This document shows positions 29,076 through 34,849 of a DNA stretch of 34,849 nucleotides, piece after piece. The stretch covers positions 1-34,849 of IMG/VR virus record IMGVR_UViG_3300038701_002625. One strand, written 5' to 3'. The position numbers were made by a program, and so were the translations under genes. Within the stretch, counting starts at the first letter, position 1. Every line of letters begins with the position of its first letter. The stretch is from a virus. The notes below the pieces were generated by a model, which was given only the letters and a program-made list of their open reading frames with translations, was not told where the DNA came from and ran no database searches.

Positions 29076-31612
29076 CAACCAGTTATAACGACATAATAAA
29101 TACCGCCGCGACGGAAAAGATAACATTGGTTCATGTAGAGCCGACGCAAAGATTTTTAATATGGTCTGCCCATAGCGGAAGCGTATATAAAAGGACTGTT
29201 ACAAATTTTATAGTAAATATATCAGAGGACGAATCTTCCTTGACACAAGGATCGAGCGCTTCGCTCTCTTCTGGAGAGTGGTGGTTTGATGCCGCCGAGA
29301 ATATCGTTTATATAAGAACGAGCGATGATTCGAATCCCAACTCGAAGGATATTGTTGGTACGTATCGGTTATTTTATTCGGACGCACCTTTAAATCTTCC
29401 TTGCGACCTCGCAAGCGGAGTGGATGTAGAATATCAGGGGAGGTTGAAAACAAGTTCGGCCATAACAAAACAACTTGATGATGAGCGCGTTGGTATAGCT
29501 CTCGAATCAAGCACGACAATTAGCCTCCATAATGAAGATGGTTACTTTGATACATTTTTCGACAAGTATTTCTTTGAGAATAAGACGGTTCAAATTTACT
29601 CGTGGTCGCCACTGATCCCGCTTTCGGAAAAACAATTACTTTTTAAAGGAATTGTACAAGAAAAATACTTTTCCGGAAAAGAGGTTAAGTTCAAGGCGAA
29701 GGATTATATTTACAGACTAAGAGAAAGGGTCCAGCTACCAACATTTTCAGAAAGTGATGGCAGTGTTGCCGAGGCGCACATAGGAACACCAAAAAGAAGG
29801 CTTTATGGGCAGTTTGATAATCTGCAATGTGTAGGCATCGATAATGTTCTTGATGGTTATAACTTAACGGGAACATTGGCGGGTAACGTGGGAGAATTCA
29901 CTCTCTCTGGGTCGGGAACATCTTTCCTTGATGAGTGCTCACCGGGAGATACGGTTTTTCTTTCTACGAGTCTAGAAACTTATGAGCTGGATATCGATGT
30001 GGTTGACAGCGATACGCAATTAACATTAAGTGAAGAGATACCCGTGCCCATTAATGGACAGGTAAGGATTTTGCCTGAGCGCCCATGGAGAAAAAAGAAC
30101 AGGAAATGGCTCATAGCTGGTCACAAATTAAGAGCCCCGTCGACAACCGTTACCGCAGGATACCAGCCAAATAGATTTACTGTAGACGACGAGACTGATT
30201 TTTTCAGCGGCGATCTTGTAAGTATTGATGGTGAGGATGGGTACATAAAAAGAATTTCTGGTGACTATGTAGTAATGAGCTCTAATCTGCAAGGAGGTAC
30301 ACCTTCGGCTAGCGATACTGTAACAAAGTCTCCGGTTAGTAAGGCCTATATAAACAAAAATGAAGCTTTTATTTCAAGAGACTGGACGGTGACAAATACA
30401 ACCCAGGCGATTCTTGTTTTAGATAATTTGGCCGAATTCAATATAGCTAGACCTAAAAACGTAGCTGGGAGCTTTACATTCACTAACGGATCTAGGGAAA
30501 TCTCTATAACTGGGATTAATTTAACAAGCTATATTAAAACCAGAGACTGGATTCGCTCAAGCGATGTAACGCACACGACGTGGTATGAAGTGTTGAGCGT
30601 GTCAGAGGCCAGCGTAACAGTTAGGACACCCTATGGCGGCGGCACACTCACAGATAGCGCGCAAGTTAAGACGCCCGATCTTGTTGAAGATGGATCGATA
30701 GTTACCGTTAACTGTCTAGGAATGGAGTCTGATGGGGTTTGGATTAAGACGGCCGCCCAGGCGATTAGTGACCTTATCGTGTCGGACGCAGGCGTAGCCA
30801 ATGTTGACAGCGCTGAATTTACCCAAGCTTCGATAGATGGCCCTCAGGTGCTCAGTTTAGCAATACCAGAAGTAATTACGGGAGATTCTCCCATGATTAG
30901 AGACGTGATAAGTAAAATAAACGAAAGTGTTTTTGGCTCTCTTATTAATAATAGTGAATGGGAAATAGTTTTTAAAGTTTTAAGTCCCGACAGGCCAGTG
31001 GATATACTAGAAGTAAAAGATGATGATGTTTTAGACAGCATGAGCGTCGTTTCAAAAAACGAAATAGTAAAGGCTGTCAATTTAAAATATAGACCTTTTT
31101 TGGACAGGTTCACGGGAGAGAATGTTTTCACAATAAAAAGAGAGGAGAGCGACTTTGTGTCCAAGTATATAGGGCAAGATGATGAGCTTGATATAGTTTG
31201 TTACCTTTACAATGAGGATGATGCTACAGAAATTGCGCAAAGGTATTTGCTGTATAAATCTCTCAGTACGTCAACTATAAAGATATCTACGAAACTGCAG
31301 TTTATACTGAAGAATTTAACAGATGCAGTAATGTTAAACCTTGATCGCCTATATGAAAGGTTCGGAAATAGTGACAGAAGAAAAATAGGGTCAATTACCA
31401 AAATTTCAAAATCCGGTGGCTCTACAATGGTGGAGGTTAACGATCTTGGAGGCATGTACAACAGGGTTATGAGTATATCTGATGACTCGGGAAATGATTT
31501 CGCGTCTTCTGGTGCGGAAGAGTTAGTTAAAAATGCATATATTTGTGACGACAATTTAAATATTCCCACCACGTCAAATGATGCTGAACTAGGAAGAAAT
31601 TTAATAGGGTAG
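29072..31612 (+). CDS. Tail hub / central tip protein
   Basis: 846 residues, the largest gene. TTSYNDIINTAATEKITLVH opens it; KYFSGKEVKFKAKDYIYRLR and SDGSVAEAHIGTPKRRLYGQ lie in the first third and IRDVISKINESVFGSLINNS in the last third. Length, place after the tape measure block and alternating beta domains fit a siphovirus hub (gpJ-like or Dit-Tal type) that closes the tube and contacts receptors. No obvious hydrolase motif was found. It follows the fibre gene, the reverse of the lambda order. Confidence 0.75.
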   Translation: MTTSYNDIINTAATEKITLVHVEPTQRFLIWSAHSGSVYKRTVTNFIVNISEDESSLTQGSSASLSSGEWWFDAAENIVYIRTSDDSNPNSKDIVGTYRLFYSDAPLNLPCDLASGVDVEYQGRLKTSSAITKQLDDERVGIALESSTTISLHNEDGYFDTFFDKYFFENKTVQIYSWSPLIPLSEKQLLFKGIVQEKYFSGKEVKFKAKDYIYRLRERVQLPTFSESDGSVAEAHIGTPKRRLYGQFDNLQCVGIDNVLDGYNLTGTLAGNVGEFTLSGSGTSFLDECSPGDTVFLSTSLETYELDIDVVDSDTQLTLSEEIPVPINGQVRILPERPWRKKNRKWLIAGHKLRAPSTTVTAGYQPNRFTVDDETDFFSGDLVSIDGEDGYIKRISGDYVVMSSNLQGGTPSASDTVTKSPVSKAYINKNEAFISRDWTVTNTTQAILVLDNLAEFNIARPKNVAGSFTFTNGSREISITGINLTSYIKTRDWIRSSDVTHTTWYEVLSVSEASVTVRTPYGGGTLTDSAQVKTPDLVEDGSIVTVNCLGMESDGVWIKTAAQAISDLIVSDAGVANVDSAEFTQASIDGPQVLSLAIPEVITGDSPMIRDVISKINESVFGSLINNSEWEIVFKVLSPDRPVDILEVKDDDVLDSMSVVSKNEIVKAVNLKYRPFLDRFTGENVFTIKREESDFVSKYIGQDDELDIVCYLYNEDDATEIAQRYLLYKSLSTSTIKISTKLQFILKNLTDAVMLNLDRLYERFGNSDRRKIGSITKISKSGGSTMVEVNDLGGMYNRVMSISDDSGNDFASSGAEELVKNAYICDDNLNIPTTSNDAELGRNLIG

Positions 31613-31683
31613 ATGGCACGCCTAAATACCTTAACCTTGCGGTACCCAAGTTAAAAAAATAAAATTTAACATGGAGTGTTCAT
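31613..31683 (+). other. Short gap with a weak hairpin
   Basis: TTAACCTTG pairs loosely with CAAGTTAA (one bulged C), followed by A-rich rather than T-rich DNA, so it is not a clear terminator for the + strand. ATGGAGTG (31672-31679) is the ribosome site of the next gene. Nothing else is visible. Confidence 0.35.
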
Positions 31684-32193
31684 ATGTCTTATTCCACATT
31701 AAATTCGAGTTTATACGCAGTCGGAAAGGCGGTCACCAGGCAGCTTTTTTCTACGCTAAAAAATAATCAAGATGATTTACAAACAAGGGTTTTAAGTGTC
31801 GAGGCCGCCACAAATAAAATTGTATTATTCAATGGCACGATTTCCGCTGCGGCAACTTTTGATACCTATACCAATTTAACCGTTCACAGGGCGCAATCAG
31901 ATATCGATATAACTGATGTTAAAGTTGGTATTTTCAACAAGGGCAGCATCAGCTCGGGTACACTCCAGATAGATATACAGAAGGCATCCAGTTTAGACTT
32001 TTCCAGTAGTGCTTCAATCTTTTCAACAAAGCCCAGTCTCGACCTCTCTACGGCATCCAGCTATGACGAATCGTCGAACGCTGTAATATCGGGGGCCTCT
32101 ATATCGGAAGGGGAGTGTGTTCGAATAGATATTACAAGTATACCTTCTGGATTGGGCAGTTTTTTTATTTATGTAATCGGAGAACCAACGTAA
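31684..32193 (+). CDS. Tail appendage protein
   Basis: 169 residues. A helical N-terminal region (KAVTRQLFSTLKNNQDDLQT) leads to a Ser/Thr-rich beta domain (GTISAAATFDTYTNLTVHRA, SGLGSFFIYVIGEP). The helical part resembles trimerising or attachment stalks of tail fibres. Its stop overlaps the next ATG (TAATG). The receptor-binding role is inferred from position. Confidence 0.55.
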   Translation: MSYSTLNSSLYAVGKAVTRQLFSTLKNNQDDLQTRVLSVEAATNKIVLFNGTISAAATFDTYTNLTVHRAQSDIDITDVKVGIFNKGSISSGTLQIDIQKASSLDFSSSASIFSTKPSLDLSTASSYDESSNAVISGASISEGECVRIDITSIPSGLGSFFIYVIGEPT

Positions 32194-32780
32194 TGGCCAA
32201 TTTTTTCAATGTACCGTTTAATTTCGACCCCGTTTCTACAACTATAGAGACGACAACTTACTCTCTTACTGCTGGTAAATACGCGCGAATTATTCCTGTT
32301 AATTATTCCGCAGCACTTGTGATAGACGGCGAAACGGTTATGCCAAAGCTTAGCGGAGTTATAAATGACAGCACTACGAGTTCTAGTTATACAACAATGT
32401 TTGAGAATGAAACGGGGTACCCCTTAATTGTTAATTACGGCATCTCTGCCAGTACATCCACCAGCACGACCGAGGTTCAAAATGAAAACGGGATACCAAT
32501 TTTGACAAATGCCGGTGGTGTTCTACTTTCTTCCAGTGAGTTCTCGACCGGATCATCCTCATTTGCCGGAGATACTACAAATGGCGTGACGGCCCTCAGA
32601 TTACTGATGCCATCCGACACTATCGAGCTTAAAAAGGCCGGTGGGGGGACTGCTTCAATCAGGGGGACATACACCGTACAAAACCCTCCCAATTTGCACT
32701 TCTGGGCCCATGGTGGAGGGTCTGGCATAACGATAACTGGCGGCTCGTTTGTAGTCGAATTATACAACTCCATACAATAA
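32193..32780 (+). CDS. Tail appendage / receptor-binding-like protein
   Basis: 195 residues starting MANFFNVPFNFDPVSTTIET at the ATG that overlaps the upstream stop; a longer frame to 32115 is only a frame overlap. Beta-rich with GVTALRLLMPSDTIELKKAG and a Gly-rich ending (FWAHGGGSGITITGGSFVVE), typical of small virion surface domains. It is the last tail-type gene before the lysis-like cassette. Confidence 0.6.
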   Translation: MANFFNVPFNFDPVSTTIETTTYSLTAGKYARIIPVNYSAALVIDGETVMPKLSGVINDSTTSSSYTTMFENETGYPLIVNYGISASTSTSTTEVQNENGIPILTNAGGVLLSSSEFSTGSSSFAGDTTNGVTALRLLMPSDTIELKKAGGGTASIRGTYTVQNPPNLHFWAHGGGSGITITGGSFVVELYNSIQ

Positions 32781-32792
32781 AGGAGCACGCAA

Positions 32793-33005
32793 ATGAGAGA
32801 AACAAGGATACATAACATCATATTAAGCGTGATCGGATTTTTCGCTTTAATTATCTTCAACGACATGCGAGGCGATATAAGCGACCTTTCTAAAAATATT
32901 CAACTTTTAAATACAAAACTTGCGACCGTTGTGACAAATCAGAGCTTTTACAAAGAAAGGCTTGATAAGCACGAGAGTCGCATTGAGGACTTAGAAAAAA
33001 AATAG
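32793..33005 (+). CDS. Membrane-anchored coiled-coil protein (holin/spanin-like)
   Basis: 70 residues. One N-terminal membrane helix (IILSVIGFFALIIFNDM, about 9-25) then a coiled coil (ISDLSKNIQLLNTKLATVVT ... KHESRIEDLEKK). This N-in, C-out plan fits an inner-membrane spanin or a pinholin-accessory (XhlA/gp-like) lysis protein. AGGAGCACGCAA precedes the start. Confidence 0.6.
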   Translation: MRETRIHNIILSVIGFFALIIFNDMRGDISDLSKNIQLLNTKLATVVTNQSFYKERLDKHESRIEDLEKK

Positions 33006-33018
33006 CAAAGGAGGCTAT

Positions 33019-33243
33019 ATGGATTTTAAAAAACTTGTAGATAAATTAAAAGCAAAGGGACTAGACCTTGGAGAAGAGGCCGTTGCCATTATTGTTGGCG
33101 AATCATTTGATTGGTTTGCGGAAGAGGGGGTCAAGTCAGGCAATGGGATTGTCAAAACAATCGCGGCGATTTCCCCGGTGGCAAAACCAATTGTCCTGGC
33201 CGAGGTTGATAAAATTGACGGAGAAGACGACGAGGGGAGATAG
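33019..33243 (+). CDS. Small phage protein of lysis-like cassette
   Basis: 74 residues after CAAAGGAGGCTAT, a strong ribosome site. LVDKLKAKGLDLGEEAVAII begins it; ESFDWFAEEGVKSGNGIVKT and a weakly hydrophobic segment with AISPVAKPIVLAEVD follow, then an acidic end. I recall similar proteins beside phage lysis genes, without a proven role. Its stop overlaps the next GTG. Confidence 0.6.
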   Translation: MDFKKLVDKLKAKGLDLGEEAVAIIVGESFDWFAEEGVKSGNGIVKTIAAISPVAKPIVLAEVDKIDGEDDEGR

Positions 33244-33572
33244 TGAGAGGATTTTTTCTCAACCTTTGGGGCAGGCTGTTAGCGATTTTCAACGCACTTG
33301 GGCCTGTCCTTAAGCCTATAGTTTTAAAAAAACTCCTTGAGTATATATTCAAAAGCTTGTCAATAAGTGGCGGTCTCAAGTTGTGGTTAGTTAAAACAGT
33401 AGTAACGAAATACTACGACGACGCTGCGAGATTTATTTTTCTAAATACTAGGTACGGGCACAGAATGTTTGATGGCGAATTACAAGTCTATCGAATCGAT
33501 AAGGTTGAAAATGGAGAGAGTGATGAGGATATTTCTGATATTCGCGATGATATTCTTAACCGGTTGCCCTAA
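33243..33572 (+). CDS. Hydrophobic membrane-associated protein
   Basis: 109 residues from a GTG overlapping the upstream stop. The N-terminal ~60 residues are hydrophobic and helical (GRLLAIFNALGPVLKPIVLK, LKLWLVKTVV), with Lys breaks, so it is a possible holin or membrane-binding helper. The C-terminus is soluble and acidic (GESDEDISDIRDDIL). Its last 50 bp also code the start of the next, lipoprotein, gene in another frame. Confidence 0.5.
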   Translation: MRGFFLNLWGRLLAIFNALGPVLKPIVLKKLLEYIFKSLSISGGLKLWLVKTVVTKYYDDAARFIFLNTRYGHRMFDGELQVYRIDKVENGESDEDISDIRDDILNRLP

Positions 33573-33834
33573 AACGTTACCGATTGCACCCATTAGAACT
33601 TACTGGCATAGCCACAATGGCTTCAGTGTGCCCGTGTGCGAGATCGATTGCTATGACTACAACTTAATCGATATCGTTGATGATAAAAAATGTGGCGAAA
33701 ATTTTAAATCAGGCTTTTATCCCGCAAGCGCGTGCCATCGAACGACGGGCCCAGACCTTCGTTTAATGGCGAACGAACTTATTCCCAAGGCACTCTATAA
33801 TATCGAGTACTATCAGGAAAAAGAACTCAAATAA
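33523..33834 (+). CDS. Lipoprotein, possible outer-membrane spanin
   Basis: 103 residues starting MRIFLIFAMIFLTGCPKTLP. A short signal peptide and lipobox (LTGC) predict a diacylated outer-membrane lipoprotein. GGAGAGAG precedes the ATG; the frame opens earlier (33469), but that start would bury the signal. It begins inside the preceding gene, like Rz1 within Rz. The mature part has three Cys pairs (CEIDC, CGENF, SACH) and is less Pro-rich than typical o-spanins, so an immunity or other lipoprotein remains possible. Confidence 0.65.
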   Translation: MRIFLIFAMIFLTGCPKTLPIAPIRTYWHSHNGFSVPVCEIDCYDYNLIDIVDDKKCGENFKSGFYPASACHRTTGPDLRLMANELIPKALYNIEYYQEKELK

Positions 33835-33835
33835 G

Positions 33836-33864
33836 TTTACTGTACGTCTTTATGGTCGTAATAT
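33836..33864 (+). promoter_or_regulatory. Possible sigma70-type promoter
   Basis: TTTACT (33836-33841), 17-bp spacer, TAATAT (33859-33864), 21 bp before the ATG at 33886. Each hexamer matches consensus at 4 of 6 positions. It sits in one of the few forward gaps after the lysis cassette. Confidence 0.3.
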
Positions 33865-33885
33865 CCTCGCCAATCGAGAATAGAT

Positions 33886-34113
33886 ATGGCCAAGAAAAAA
33901 GCAAAGATCAAGAAGCCTAAGAACGGGGCTGACTCAAAAAAGAAGAAAGAGAAAAAGTACGTGTCCTGCGAGATAAAAATCGACTGGGATAAGCTTTTGG
34001 AACTTTATAATAGCGGGCAAGAAATAGAGGGCGTCACGATAAACGAGGATGTTGATGACGACATAATTCAGGCCTATGAAGACGAGGACGCCGAAAAAGA
34101 AAGCGGCGATTAA
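33886..34113 (+). CDS. Small charged protein
   Basis: 75 residues: a Lys-rich N-terminus (MAKKKAKIKKPKNGADSKKK), a middle segment (SCEIKIDWDKLLELYNSG) and an acidic C-terminus (DDDIIQAYEDEDAEKESGD). The split charge suggests nucleic-acid or partner binding. Unknown family. No strong ribosome site; a possible promoter lies upstream. It converges on the reverse-strand lipoprotein 25 bp away. Confidence 0.55.
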   Translation: MAKKKAKIKKPKNGADSKKKKEKKYVSCEIKIDWDKLLELYNSGQEIEGVTINEDVDDDIIQAYEDEDAEKESGD

Positions 34114-34138
34114 AGCTCCCTAATCCGTTAAGATTTCT

Positions 34139-34441
34139 TTACCGAATCATTTTCCTTGTGCCGGCACCATTGTTATAGTCTATAATCTCTTTTGTTGGCT
34201 CATACAGCATATCGATCATGCAGGCTTCATACTTATTTTCTGGTTTTGAACACTGTACCCCATTAGAACTGGTGTTTGCAGCAACAAAAGTGCCGTTACT
34301 GGAATAGGCACCACCGCTACTAGACTGAAAGTTTTTTCCGGCGGGAAAATATCCGTCCTTCGCGCACCATGTGTCGTCCCCCATGGGAACCGTAACGGCG
34401 GCACACCCACTCAGTAACAGGGCAAGAATTAGATATTTCAT
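34139..34441 (-). CDS. Reverse-strand lipoprotein
   Basis: 100 residues. The frame opens at 34477, but the true start is the ATG at 34441, since AAAGGAGTCATT precedes it and it opens a signal peptide MKYLILALLLSGCAAVTVPM. The lipobox (LSGC) is clear. The mature part is Ser/Gly/Asn-rich with two Cys (TWCAKDG, QCSKPENKYEAC). Being the only complete reverse gene in the window, it is a good candidate for a lysogenic-conversion gene, such as superinfection exclusion or surface change, expressed from its own promoter. The function is not established. Confidence 0.8.
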   Translation of the reverse strand: MKYLILALLLSGCAAVTVPMGDDTWCAKDGYFPAGKNFQSSSGGAYSSNGTFVAANTSSNGVQCSKPENKYEACMIDMLYEPTKEIIDYNNGAGTRKMIR

Positions 34442-34558
34442 AATGACTCCTTTTTCTCCTTTTCGTCGTATAAACAAATATGATTAGGCAAAATATTCGC
34501 AATGGAATAGTGCATCAATAAATATTAACACAAAACCGAATCTGTCCGTTATAAAATA
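34442..34558. promoter_or_regulatory. Divergent gap at the right end
   Basis: 117 bp between the reverse lipoprotein and the small forward gene, markedly AT-rich. It must hold the promoter of the lipoprotein and probably that of the forward gene. No -35/-10 pair stands out at 16-18 bp spacing on either strand, and no inverted repeat of note is visible. Confidence 0.35.
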
Positions 34559-34720
34559 ATGGGAAAAAAACTAAGACGAGGTCTTAAACTCATTAAAAAC
34601 AATGTTTTAACACTCCGTAGAGTGAGGCGCGCCAAATCTGACGCTGATTACATATACGTCAAAATACCAAAAAAACTTTATTGGGAATTTTTAAAGGCCA
34701 TGTCTAACCGGCACGATTAA
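34559..34720 (+). CDS. Small basic protein (53 aa)
   Basis: ATG at 34559 to TAA at 34718, product starting MGKKLRRGLKLIKNNVLTLR and ending PKKLYWEFLKAMSNRHD, very basic. No clear ribosome site; AT-rich DNA precedes it, and no family was recognised. It lies divergent to the reverse lipoprotein and convergent with the partial gene at the right edge, overlapping its stop by 3 bp. A DNA-binding regulator is possible from its charge only. Confidence 0.45.
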   Translation: MGKKLRRGLKLIKNNVLTLRRVRRAKSDADYIYVKIPKKLYWEFLKAMSNRHD

Positions 34721-34849
34721 CCGGTTTCATTCTCTTTGTTTGCCTTTTTGTGGTCCTGATACTCGAGGCAGTCATTAAGGGCGGTCTTTGCCATGACGAT
34801 AGCATCGGGGTCTGTAATTTGGGATGCCAGTTCAACCAGGGGGTTTCCT
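34717..34849 (-). CDS. Partial reverse-strand gene, C-terminal 43 residues
   Basis: The reverse frame is open from the right edge to the TAA at 34719-34717. The visible tail contains LVELASQITDPDAIVMAKTA then NDCLEYQDHKKANKENETG, mainly helical with a charged end. The family cannot be told. Its stop overlaps the stop of the small forward gene. Confidence 0.6.
   Translation of the reverse strand, partial: GNPLVELASQITDPDAIVMAKTALNDCLEYQDHKKANKENETG

Noticed and set aside
1-34849. CRISPR array or inverted-repeat bounded insertion sequence
   Set aside because: The only regular array is the coding 63-bp LRR repeat; no spacer-like variation, transposase or terminal inverted repeats were seen.
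1-34849. Circular complete genome
   Set aside because: No shared terminal sequence; joining the ends directly gives TAA in the LRR frame.

Overview
The window is most of the genome of a tailed, temperate-type bacteriophage (or prophage) with a siphovirus layout. Nearly every gene is on the + strand, packed tightly with 1-17 bp overlaps (ATGA, GTGA and TAATG junctions). The DNA leans AT-rich. Four proteins begin with a signal or anchor segment ending in a lipobox or signal-peptidase-like site, and one of these is a lipoprotein lytic transglycosylase, so a Gram-negative host is likely. A domain shared by two capsid-module proteins resembles ones I associate with marine phages, but the host cannot be named from the sequence. 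Both edges cut genes. Joined end to end, the edges would put a stop in the left-edge reading frame, so this is not shown to be a complete circular genome.

Layout. (1) 1-2872: a partial leucine-rich-repeat protein made of 63-bp repeats, a small unknown gene, a DUF3850/ASCH-like gene flanked by 19-bp direct repeats, an excisionase-like HTH gene and a tyrosine integrase. (2) 2873-3277: a non-coding block with a hairpin after int, inverted bipartite sites that could bind integrase or a repressor, and a cluster of stems just before the next gene. (3) 3278-13384: an early region with a C5 cytosine methyltransferase whose DNA also carries a long +1-frame ORF, a zinc-finger/sigma-like regulator, a cold-shock-like protein, many small genes, a replication initiator containing an origin-like repeat cluster, a loader-like gene, two cell-wall enzymes, two NUMOD4/HNH endonucleases, a RusA resolvase and an HTH regulator. 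(4) 13385-21361: packaging and head genes (small and large terminase, portal, two neck-type proteins, scaffold, major capsid, two decoration-like proteins), closed by a good intrinsic terminator. (5) 21362-32780: tail genes (connector, terminator, tube, tail assembly chaperone with a likely -1 frameshift, tape measure, distal tail, fibre, hub and appendage proteins). (6) 32793-34113: a lysis-like cassette (membrane/coiled-coil protein, hydrophobic proteins, embedded lipoprotein) and a small charged protein. (7) 34139-34849: a reverse-strand lipoprotein, a small forward gene and a partial reverse gene.

The clearest surprises are the two-frame methyltransferase locus, a likely replication origin inside the initiator gene, a homing-endonuclease ribosome site buried in a UACG hairpin, the zinc-finger/sigma fusion, a virion-type domain behind a signal peptide, and the absence of any divergent CI-like repressor despite a full integrase.
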